Shown: positions 1-9,977 of the stretch, piece by piece
How the letters are laid out: each line of letters starts with the position of its first letter
How positions within the stretch are numbered: position 1 is the first letter of the stretch
Origin: Diaporthe sp. PMI_573
Lineage: Eukaryota; Ascomycota; Sordariomycetes; Diaporthales; Diaporthaceae
Reading direction: 5' to 3'
Length of the DNA stretch: 64,000 nucleotides
Assembly: GCA_021399435.1 (NCBI GenBank)
Contig: JAJTUP010000004.1
Location: forward strand, 248,001-312,000
The notes under the pieces: generated by a model
The model's input: the letters and a program-made list of their open reading frames with translations, nothing else
The model's database searches: none
What the model was told of the DNA's origin: nothing
Position numbers and translations under genes: made by a program

Positions 1-3000
1 TATATATTTCCCTGATTAAGTTATCTTATTTCTTAGAATCAGTAGGTGTTTTCTTAGGTGTAGTATTAATTCTAAATATAGTGTTAAGTTTTTGGTTAAG
101 TATGAGGCTTCTGTCTTCTTGAGTTTTAAAGATTGTTTATTTGGTAAGAGATTCCTTGTTTTAGTAGTTAGGTTACTTACTGAGAGTATCTGTTTAAGCG
201 TTCTTAATTCTATCTATGTATATGATCTTAACGTTAAACTATGAGAGGAATTTTATATATTTAATCTATCTTTTGTTAAGTTGTTTGGTTATAGTAAAGG
301 TTGTTAGGTTCTTATAATCTGTATAGAGCTTGATCTATTTCTTGGCTCTAATAAGGTAGTGTTGCTATTTCTAGAAGGTATATACTATTGCTATGAATTT
401 TTTGTCTAGTATAGCGTAGTAAGTTTCTGGTCTGTTGAATTTTTTACTAAAGTTTGTAATAATCTGTATTTGTTTCTTATTGTCTTTCTAAATAAGTTCT
501 CCGCCTGCTATATTGTTTGAGGCATTAGTGTGTATTTTAAATTCCTTGGTTGGATCTGCTTCTTCTAGTACTAGGTCCTTTATAACCTGGTCTTTAATTA
601 TTTAAAAGGCCTGTTGTTTGTTTTCTGCCTACTGGAAAGGGGTCTCCTTCTTGGTAAGGTTTGTAAGTAGCTTTACAATAGCACTATATTAGCTAATAAA
701 CTATTGGTAAAAGTTAGCATAGCTAAGGAATGCTTTAACGTCTTTGATGTATATTGGTGCGGGCTATTTCTTAATTTCTTAAACTTTGTCTTTCTGTATT
801 TTAATAAGTCTAGGTTTAATAGTGTATCTAAGGTAGTCGATTTTCTAAATATAGAAAAAGCTTTTCTCTAGTTCTACTAGAAGGTTTATGTCTTGAAGCT
901 TTTAAAGTACTAGCTTGACGTGTTTCTTATATTCTTTAAGGGTCTATAAGAAGATAAAGATGTTATCTAGGTAGGTGATAATGATAATATTAAGATATTT
1001 GTATAGGATATAGTTAATTATTTCTTAGAATGATGCTGGTATATTGGTTAATCTAAAAGGCATGACTGTATATTTGTAGTATCTATAGTATATTTAAAAT
1101 ACTATTTTCTATTCTTTTCTTTCTTTTATTTAGATAAGGTTATAGGCTCTTTTAAGGTCGAGGGCTATAAATCATTGTACTCCTTATAGTCAGTCTTGTA
1201 GGTTTTTGATAAGGGGTAGCGGATATTGGTTTTTAATAGTAATGTTGTTAAGCTATTAATAGTCTATATAAAGTCTTAGTTTGCTATTCTTTTTAAGTAT
1301 AAATAAGATTAGATATTCTACTGGTGATCTTAAAGGTTAAATGTATCTTTTTTTAAGGTTTTTGTCAAGATATTTCCTGAGTATCTTAAGTTTTTCTTTA
1401 TTAAGTCTATAGATTTTGTAAAACTTTGATGTCTTTCTTTTTTATATAGGTATCTTATGGTTCTATTAGCTATATTTAGGGATTTCTATATTGAGTTTTC
1501 TTTGAAATACTTTTTTAAATTTATAGTATTCTTGTAGTATTCTTTTAAGTTTTGCTGGGGCCTTTCTTTCCTGGTGTTAATATAGGTAGAGGAGGTATTG
1601 CTGTGTTTCTTGTTGGTATGTAGTTGAATAGTTGGTCTACGGCAGACTATATTTTTTCTATAGTTTTAATTAACTCCTGCTCTTTTCTAGGGTCCTTGGT
1701 TGGTCTGATTCTTTTCTGTCTTTGTTAGAAATATTAATGGGTTTATTTAAGCGCGTCTCTTTACTATCCTTAGTGACTAAACTCCATCTCGTACTATTAA
1801 TTGCAACCTTTTTTTAGGGAATAGTATTGTTTTAAAAGATCTGGCTAATAGTCTAATTAATTTGGGGATTTGTAGCCCTTAGCTATAGAAGTCTTAAGAT
1901 TAGTTTATAATGTGCCGTATTTATGATGTTTAGAGTTATAAAAGTTGTGTGTCCTTGGATTAAGACAGGTAGATAATTAGTCTCTATGTTAATTACTTTG
2001 TTTCTATATTCTACTTCTATGCTTTCTATAGTACTAAGTCTATAGGGTTCTTCCTTCTAATACTATAGGATCTTGTCTCTATTAATAATTCTTAGTAATA
2101 TAAAGTTACTCTAGGCGCTACTGTCTAATAGTGTGCTGTATGTCTTTCTGTTAATTTCTGCTTTAAGTATAATATATGTAAAGTCTATTGTCTGTATTGC
2201 ATATAGGAACTGTTGGTCCATAATCAGCTATTGTTCCTTTATAGGTAATTATTGTCTTTTCCCGATTTCTATTAGGTTTTAACCTGGGTTTCTGCAGTAT
2301 GTTGCTTTTTTAGTTGGTCGTAGTACCAGCTTATTAGCTTGTGTTTCCTGTAAATGGAGTATCCTGGTAATCTACAGTCTTGAGGTTGCCATCTATTGTA
2401 TAGGTATTCTAATAATAGTTAGGGGTTTAAAATGAAAATAGTATAAGCCTTCTCCTTATTGTATTTACTGGGTTTCTAGTAGTAGAGCTTGTCTTCTTTG
2501 TATACCTTAGTGATGGGTTCTTTACCAAAGCGTTAGGGGAATAGGTTAAACTTGGCTTTTTCCCTAAAGTAAGTATGATAGAGGTTTTAGACACAGGAGG
2601 CTTAGGAGATTTCCTTATGCTCTGGGTGTCCTAGCCATAGGTGTGGTTTGTCGCCTATTCTTTGCTTTTCCGAGAGTTAGTTGAGTTCTTTAACTGCTTA
2701 AGCTATCTAAATTCCTGCAATAGTAATTTTAGTAGTACTAGTATTTGGGGCAATTAGGATACTGTGTTCTAGGTATTTCTTAGGGTTTTTGTTGGGGTTT
2801 TTAATAGGGTCTTTGTTTTGTCTTGTTGGTTAGTTGGTCTGTAGCAGACTACCGTTTTTCTGGGTATCCTTCTGGGAGTCTTCTGCTTTTATATATTTGG
2901 TGCTTGAACAATCTGAGTTGCTGTCTTTTATTACTGTGTTGTATAGTGGTCTTTGTCTTTTTATTGCTAACTATTGTTTCTGTTGAGGCTTTCTAGGAAA

Positions 3001-4242
3001 CCATCTAGAGGCTTCTTTCTTTAAAAGGTATAGTATATACTGATTATTGAGATAGAAGGTCCAATTAAAGGTTCCGTATCGTTTATTAGTATTCGCTACT
3101 TGCTTTAAGACAGGTGGTAGGTTGTCTAGATTTTCGGGTTTCTGCTTATTAGGGTGGATTAGACATTCTACATAGAGGTTGGGTTAATATAAGCAGTTTG
3201 TTCTGCCTTTTAGGTATACTGGGTATTGCTTATTGAGTAAGCAGCTATACTGCTTGGGTAGCTCTTGTTATTAGGTTACATTAACCTATTGCCGTCCTTC
3301 TGGGACTAGATTCTATTGTTTCTTCTAGCAGCAGTTCCTGGTAAAGTATCCTAGCTTGCCGTAGTTATAGCATTTTTTGTTACTAGGCCTTTATTAGGCT
3401 GTATCAAGTTTTATAGGTCCTGTATGGGTACTTATTGTAGTATTATTATATTTTTGTTAGTATTAGAGTTGATAGTTGTTGTAGAAGCTACTACTGTGCT
3501 GGTATTTCCTTCCTGTATTTGGCTGGTTTCGAGGCTTCTACAAATTATTAGGTGTCTTGTGCTGTTGTTTCTATCTTTATTTAAAGAGACAATTATTGAT
3601 GCAAATAGCTATAGACATGTATTTAGCAAAGTTGTCGGGTCGGTCTAGCTTGGCGATTTTATCCTTAATATCCTCTTTGAGTCTTTTATAGAACTGGCTT
3701 ATAAGTATATCTTCTCCCCAGCTAATATAGGTGGTGAGTTACTTAAAGTAGGCTATATAGGTTAATGTTGATCTAGTCTGCCTAAGCTGTATAAGTTGCC
3801 TCTTGGCGGTTTTATTTTTGTTGGGGTCTCTAAAAGTATCCTTGAGGGCCTGCTTAAAGTGGTCGAAGGTTTTAAAGATTTTCTTAATATTATTATCCTA
3901 GTTTTTTTTATTATTTTTTAAATAGTCCCTTAGGGTAGGTTTAAACTATGTAAGTATGTTACCTTTAAGGCAATGTCTAATAAAAATAATCTTGTTATGG
4001 TGGGTTTTAAACTAGAGATAGTTGTATTTGAAATAGGCACGGTATTATATAAGGAATCCCTAGAGGGTTCCCTTATCTCTCTTGTAGGAGCCGGGCTTGT
4101 CTATCTTAAAAGCCCTGGCTTGCTGGAGTATATAGAGTTGTATAATCTCTTGCTGGAATTAGCCAATTTATTTACCTATTTCCTTAATAGAGTCAGCCTT
4201 AGTCTGGGCGACCTAGGAGGCGGTAGAAGTCTGAGGCGCCAT
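1..4242 (-). mobile_element. Ty3/Gypsy retrotransposon, RIP-degraded, cut by the window edge
   Basis: Read on the minus strand, this is a decayed gag-pol. Gag opens at an ATG at 4242. A capsid-like stretch lies at about 3640-3870 (ends FYKRLKEDIKDKIAKLDRP). A zinc knuckle lies at 3331-3372 (CYNYGKLGYFTRNC), in which one Cys and the His have become Tyr. The aspartic protease core is near 2115-2135 (LLDSSA, normally DSGA). Reverse transcriptase follows: MPFRLTNIPASF at about 1030-1060, and the catalytic box at 962-973 reads YLDN instead of YLDD. RNase H-like sequence (NRPETYYAILDKKF) is near 400-450. Integrase would lie left of the window. The many TAG/TAA stops and the Cys-to-Tyr, Gly-to-Ser and Asp-to-Asn changes are the transitions expected from RIP. 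The element cannot encode a working protein. Confidence 0.88.
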
Positions 4243-4820
4243 TATGTTATTAATATTGTACAGTCGGTAATTATATTGTTATAAACAGCCTCCTCCAAGC
4301 CCCGCAGACTCCTTCGGCCTCCCTCAGCCTCTTCAGCCCCCTCCAACCCCCTTCCAAGCAAGATAGGCTATCTATACTAGCCTCTAGATATAAGTGGAGA
4401 AACCAGCTAGCCTTAGCTTGTCAGAACCCTCTTATCGGAGTTATCCCTTCCGCCCTTTCCTATTTCTTCCCTTCGGACTCCTAGTCTTTCCCGAGAGACT
4501 ATTTGACCCAGTTTTCTTAAGTCATTTTCCTTCTATCTTTCTCCCCGCCAGGGAAATAAACCCCCCGATACGCTCCGGCTCTTATGTATATATATAGGGC
4601 CTTTTCTCTCTAGATAGTTAGTTAGTTCTTCAGTCAGATCAACCTTTTCCCTCCTACACCTAACTTGCTCCCTCCTCCTTAAATTTGTCCCTCTGTAAGG
4701 TGTTGAAGAATCCCTCGTCATCTGCCTTATTACGCCCCCCGCCCTTAATCTAGGTGTTCTTAACAGCTTGATCTAACTGCCCTATCTTCCCACCTCTTCT
4801 GCCCCCTCTTGGTTTTCGCG
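4243..4820. other. Region between two divergent gag genes, LTR/leader-like
   Basis: These 578 bases separate the minus-strand gag start (4242) from the plus-strand gag start (4821). The stretch is pyrimidine-rich and less AT-rich than its flanks. A TATA-like run (TATATATATAGGG) lies at about 4586-4599, followed by a CT-rich tract, as in the U3/R part of an LTR or in a promoter. I could not define LTR ends, a primer-binding site or a target duplication. It may hold parts of the 5' LTR of either flanking element. Confidence 0.4.
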
Positions 4821-7046
4821 ATGGCTTCAGATTAGCAGACCCTCTTTGATTTCCTTCCTTCTATCCCTAGGGATTTTACGGGAATTAATCCACCACTGCC
4901 TTCCGGGATTTCTAGCCCCTAAGTTACCCTTATTTTCTCGGCTTTTTCTCGAGGAGGCCAGTTAGCCTCCCAGACCTCTATTTAAGGCCTTATTTTTTCT
5001 GAAGAAATAGATGATCTGGGTAGGGCAGTTTTCTTTGCGTTTTATACTCTAGGACAGAGAATTGCCTAGAAAGAGATTTTTCTCTCGGCCTCTTCTTTCT
5101 TGTCTCAGCCCTTAGTTCCTCGCCTCTCGCCTCTGGACCCCTATTTAGGGGGTAAGGAAAAATTTAGATTTTTTGCTACCCAATTACAACTAGTCTTTTC
5201 TTTAAATCTACTTTGCTTCTCGGCTGATTTGGCTAAAATAGCCTATTTGGCCTCCTTTTTCCGAGATTTGGCTCTTTCTTGGTTTTCCCCCTACCTAGAC
5301 CTTGCTACTAGACTCTCTGATTTCGCTACCTATTTAGAGTTTTTCTTGGCCCTTTAAGCTGCCTTTGACGACCCAGATGCCCTCAATACTGCCAAAAGAG
5401 ACCTATGGGCTCTAAGGCAGGAAACCTCTTGCTTGGCTTATTACTCAAAATTTGTTCCCCTTGTCTCTATTCTTGGCTGGACTTTTAATATGGTAAAAAT
5501 CACCTACTTCTGTAGAGGTTTAAAAGAGAACCTTAAGAACCTACTGGTTGGCCGAGACATACCTCTAGAATTTTCTTCTTACACAAATAAATGTATTTCT
5601 CTAGATAACGACCTTTTTGCCCGCCAGAAGAAAAAGAAAAAAACTCAGCCTCTGATTCCAGCCCCTGCCCCCGTCACCCAGCCAGCTATTCGCCCAGCCG
5701 CCCCTATCGCCCCTATCTCGACCTCTAGCCCTATAGAACTCGACTCTACCTAGAGGAAAGCCTACTAGAGGGCTAATAATCTCTATATCTACTGTGGCCA
5801 GCCTGGCCACTTTATTTGGAACTGCCCTCACCCTAGAAGAAAGAAATTCTTAAATATTTCTTATACTTCTACTACAACCCTCCCAGCTCCTCCTCCTTTA
5901 AATTCGACCCCTTTGGCTACCCCTATCTCTTCGACGGCTCTCGTTCCCTATAATATGGGAAAAGAGAGCGGGTAGATAGCCCACAGCCTATTTTACCCGC
6001 TCCTTTTAGCTGTCGGAATTATTATTCAGCCCTTAAATTAGATCCGACTCAGCCACAGCCCGTTTCTTGCCCCCGTTCCTTCTCAGCTTTCTTGCCTTCC
6101 TACCGGCCGCCTTCGGTAGAGGATTCAATTAATGACTATACTGAAAAATCCTCCGAAAATTCCTCTATATACAACCTAAAGGACAACTCGAACCCCGAGA
6201 AATTAAAGGCAGAATTAGAAAGACCGTTTTTCGACCCACCAGGTGTCCAGGGACCCCCTGTAGGGCCCCCTGAAGCCCTAACCTGCAGGCCTAAACAGGC
6301 CCATTCCAACCCCCTATCCCCCAGCATGCCGACTTTTCAGCCCATTTCGACCCCTTTTTCGACCTCCTTTTCAACACCCAATTTAACCCCTATTCCGACC
6401 CAATTTATCCACTCTTTAAACCTTGAAAATAAGGCCCTTCTTGTCCTCCCAGCTAATTTTTCTAGAATTCCTAGATCTATTATAGTTGATTCAGGAGCTA
6501 CCTCTTGTTTTATTAACTTTGACTTTGCCCTTTCTCAGAATTTCCCCCTTCGGAAGAAGACTTACCCTAAAGCCCTCTTAGTAGTGGATAGAAGGAAGTC
6601 TTCTGCTAGAGATATTCTCTACAAAGTCGATATTTGTCTCTAGATTGACCAATACCTTAAAACCTTAATTTTTCAAGTAATCAAAATCTTAGGCTATTCA
6701 GCTATATTAGGGCGTTTGTGGCTTTCCCACTATAACCCTACTATAGACTAGAAAAATAGCTCTATTTCTTTTACCTCAGATATCTGCCAGCTTTCTTATT
6801 TACCCTCTCGCCTTTTAGCTACTATTTCGACTATTGTTTTAACCCTAAAACCTCAAACTACCCAGACTTTAGTTTTTTCTTTAAACAACCCTATTATAGC
6901 CCAGGTTTCCAGCACAGCCTTTTTTTAAATCGCCAAATAAGATAGGTCCCAGATCTATAGGGTATCTATTTAAGAAATCAAGAACCACCTTTTTTTAGAA
7001 GAAAAATCTCTTAAAGAAGAAAAAGAATTCCTTTAATCTAAAATAC
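4821..7046 (+). mobile_element. Ty3/Gypsy gag-protease relic, RIP-degraded and truncated
   Basis: The frame opens MASD at 4821 and runs, with many in-frame TAG stops, through a retroviral-type Gag. Recognisable parts are a capsid segment at about 5100-5560 (AKRDLWALRQETSCLAYYSKF; FCRGLKENLKNLLVGRD), a lysine-rich then proline-rich linker (about 5620-5750), and a zinc knuckle at about 5784-5825 (YCGQPGHFIWNC, whose first Cys now reads Tyr). The retropepsin-like motif IVDSGATSCFIN lies at about 6479-6517. The frame decays at about 7046, before any reverse transcriptase. This gag differs clearly from the minus-strand one, so it is a different family rather than an inverted copy. TAG replacing CAG or TGG is the main lesion, consistent with RIP. 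Confidence 0.85.
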
Positions 7047-7624
7047 CCTCTTAGTTTTACAACTCTGAAGGTTGGTGGATCGAATGGGAGTCAGGTAGCA
7101 GTAGGGTGCACTGAGGTCTTGTTGGGACGCTTGAGAATGGTTTGGACAACTTTGCATTGAATTTGAGTGGGCTTCTGTCAGCCCTCCTCACAGTCCCTCC
7201 GACATCGTCTCAACCCTGGGCACGCTGTGGTTGGCTCTGGTGCGCAGATAGGGAGGCCGGAAAATTCGGCCCTCGGACCCACTATCTTTGGCTTTAAATA
7301 ACCAGCCAACCCTAACCCTGACAGTAACCAAACTAAATACAGATAAACTTCAGAAATCAGGCTATCTAACAAACTAGGTTACATGCTTTTTGGGTAAGAA
7401 ATAAGGGGAATGCAGAGGTTCGAAGTTAGGGTCTTAAAACAGCCCAAAAAATCGGCTCACGGCCACCAAACTCATCTCCCAGCGCGCACGCCACTAGCAA
7501 AAAGTCTAGGGTAACTCCTTCCGTGAAGTCTAGGGTAACTCCCTACGTGCAGCGCCCACACCTAAATGAGCGTTTCCGTTTAACACAACCTGGCATGTAT
7601 AATGCTAAGAAGTTTGCTTCTTAA
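7047..7624. other. Unassigned sequence between retroelement relics
   Basis: No gene recognised. Composition is more balanced than in the flanking relics and includes a GC-richer patch at about 7180-7290. It may be a later insertion or a less mutated piece of a transposon. The frame of the downstream integrase fragment cannot be followed upstream of about 7625. Confidence 0.5.
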
Positions 7625-8167
7625 ATGTAAGCAATTACTGAATATATGAGAAGTGAGATGGCTGCTGCTTAGACCCGTTACAGGGAGTAAGTGAACTATA
7701 AGTACTACCTAGCCTGCTAGTTCTGAGTTAACTAAGAGGTCTAGCTTAATGCCTGAAATATCGAGACTCTACGTCTTGTAAAGAAACTAGATTAGAAGAA
7801 CTATGGCCTGTTCTGGATTAAGAAGGTTATTAGCCCTTAGGCCTATTACCTAGCCCTACCTAAGTTTATGAAGATTTACCCTATCTTTCACGTTAGCCTA
7901 TTATAGCCTACTACTAATGACCTGCTACCTGCTTAGAGAAATAAACTCCTACTACCTATTAAAGTGGATGGCCTACAAGAGTAAGAAGTTGAAGAGGTCC
8001 TGGATTCCCGATGGGATTATCGTAGCCGGGGCTATCCATGCCTGAAGTATATAGTCAAGTAGACTAAATACGACAAACCCGAAGAGGTGCCCGTGTCATA
8101 CCTAGAGAATGCTTAGGAGGTTATGCGCAACTTCTATAGGAGATACCTGTACAAGCCTGGCCCCTAA
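7625..8167 (+). pseudogene. Chromovirus integrase C-terminus with chromodomain (RIP-degraded)
   Basis: One frame, interrupted by many TAG stops, shows the end of a Ty3/Gypsy pol. The integrase C-terminal part includes FWIKKVISP, YYLALPKFMKIYPIFHVSLL and the polyproline-like RNKLLLPIKVDG. A chromodomain follows at about 7980-8110 (EVEEVLDSRWDYR; GYPCLKYIVK; YDKPEEVPVSYLENA), then the YRRYLYKPGP tail typical of chromoviruses. In these elements the chromodomain is thought to direct insertion to chromatin. The frame ends just before a polypurine tract and an LTR, as expected at the 3' end of such an element. The upstream pol is absent. Whether it belonged to either gag relic in this window is unknown. 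Confidence 0.85.
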
Positions 8168-8204
8168 CGACCTCTTAGGAGTTTGGTCCTAGAGAGGGGG
8201 GTAC

Positions 8205-8469
8205 TATCACAGTCCTGGCGGTCCGTGGCGGACCGCGCTATGGGGGATGCCTAACCTAGAGGGTTGGGGTTAATTACGTGAGCCGCCAGCTCGATAAAAC
8301 TCCGCACCCTGTCCTGATAGCTGTTTCGTAGCTCTTCGAGCTACGTCTTGTTAACAGAGCCTGTGCCTACTGAGGATAGAGCCTGTACGTAGTGAATAGA
8401 AGACCTGCCTGATCACCCTGACTGCTCGACGTCCACCTGTCCGGGAACCGCCTGCCTGCTATCGTGACA
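8205..8469 (+). repeat. 3' LTR of the chromovirus fragment
   Basis: This 265-bp block directly follows the pol fragment and a polypurine tract (AGAGAGGGGGG, about 8190-8201). It is bounded by short inverted ends, TATCAC at the left (TGTCAC with one G-to-A change) and GTGACA at the right. It is GC-richer than its flanks and includes an internal GGCGGTCCGTGGCGGACCGC palindrome. No matching 5' LTR was found in the window, so the target duplication cannot be tested. The base after it belongs to a different transposon relic. Confidence 0.7.
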
Positions 8470-8935
8470 ATACTCTCGAATTAAAGTCCTTCTAAAGAAG
8501 CTCGCTACCATCAAAATAGCCAATAGTCAGGGCCTTCTCTAACTTACCCTCCATAAGCCTACCCTTATCAGCGTTCTATTAGTTAGCCAGCTTAATCACC
8601 TTTACAATAAGTAGCCCCATAAAGTTAAACCACGACCCGACATTCTATTTAGTAGCTACCCTAAGCCACTTTACTTTAACACACTAATACTTACAGCTTC
8701 AGAGGATAGGGTAATGAAGGAGGAAGGCCCTTAGCCACTTTTTTCCAAGAGGATCAACCTTCTTCCCCAAGGAGCCTAGACAAGCCACCAGGGCCCTTAT
8801 TTCCCAGCAAGTCAGGGTATGGCCAAGGCTACTTTAGTTAACCAAAAACATTACCAATTAGTCCTCCTAATAGTTAGAAAAAACTCTTAGAGGGTTAGCA
8901 GCAACGTAATGGCTTTATCAGCCAGCGAGACGACT
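8470..8935 (-). mobile_element. pogo/Fot1-type DDE transposase relic
   Basis: On the minus strand a stop-riddled frame resembles the Fot1/pogo transposases of filamentous fungi. It has a helix-turn-helix-side segment (DPLGKKWLRAFLLRYPIL when short frame breaks are ignored), then WFNFMGLLIVKVIKLAN, then NADKGRLMEGKLEKALTIGY. The last corresponds to the family's 'N(M/A)DE.G.M.G' block, which carries the first catalytic Asp. The frame stops at the edge of the LTR (8469/8470), so the rest of the transposase is missing or lies beyond an LTR insertion. The identification rests on motif resemblance only, because RIP has changed many codons. Confidence 0.5.
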
Positions 8936-9977
8936 TTAAAGTATTAAGCATAGAATATACCAGGTCCTGGAAGCCTTCCTAACAGGCATGCCATCCCTAA
9001 CCACCACAATAGCGTCATGTATCTTAAGTTTACCATAGGGCTTCATGATAATAAGGATAATGCCTAGAAGAAGTTTAGTGATCAGAAAAAAAGTCCTCGT
9101 GGAGAAAACGTTGAGTTTATGTAGGGTGGGTACAGACGCGTGCACGCGTGAACGCGGGTGTGGGCCGGCCGAGAACGGGGGTGGGCCGAGATCCGGGCCG
9201 GGCACGTTACGTGAAGATCTACCAAGCCACGTGGACTAGATAAGCGTACAAAGGACGATATGGCATGGAAGGACGGTTTGATATCTGGAAAAAAACGTAT
9301 GGAATTTACATCGAGAACAGCAAAGAGAATTTCGTCTGCTGGATACGGCAAGGCGATGGTAATATGTAGTAGTCACTTATGCAAACCTTGGAAGGCCAGC
9401 CAGATGGAATAACGAGATTCCAGTTTACTCAGAATAACTTAGAAGCTAACATAAAGGCTAGATATTGGCGGTTATGTCCCTTCTTTAAGCGGCTGGCCGC
9501 TATGGGAGGCCTTTCGAAGCCATCTCAACATACAGAATCACTGTAGACCCCCAAGCACGTACGCCGCAAAGGTCAGATGTACAGAAGAATATCCATATCC
9601 AAGTCCGACCCAAATGAAAACTTTGTATTTCTCACAAAGATTGAGCAGAAGCTACACCCATCCAGTCGAAAAAAACCAACACCACAGCGCCATTATAGAC
9701 AAGGCATGAGCGAACAGGACGAAATTCCCACCACCATGACCCTCGAGCATGGGAGACCTTGAAGTACATCAAAGCAGACAAAGGCTTCAACTCGGAAAAA
9801 CCCACAGTATGCAGCTTCGCGCGGTGCGTGGATACACAAATAACTTCAATAGATGATTCTGTTTTCTGCTGAATTTCAAGCAAATATAGTGCAACCATCG
9901 GCCGGCAGCAGCGGATCTGCCCTTGGATGGTGTTGATGGCAACGGGGCGGAGATTGCTCATGCTTGGTTGAAGGCAG
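8936..9977. other. Transition from AT-rich transposon zone to genic DNA
   Basis: No gene recognised. Up to about 9,110 the sequence is AT-rich like the relics. From about 9,120 a GC-rich patch (repeated ACGCG and GGGCCG motifs, 9130-9205) begins, and the composition stays near that of the genes from there on. The last part is the 3' flank of the bZIP gene. Confidence 0.6.

Noticed and set aside
4394..4735. Exact 5' LTR for the plus-strand gag element
   Set aside because: A TATA-like run is present, but several TG...CA pairs fit equally well and no primer-binding site could be identified.
9120..9240. GC-rich ACGCG/GGGCCG patch as a separate mobile element or origin
   Set aside because: No terminal repeats, duplications or coding potential; simple composition change explains it.
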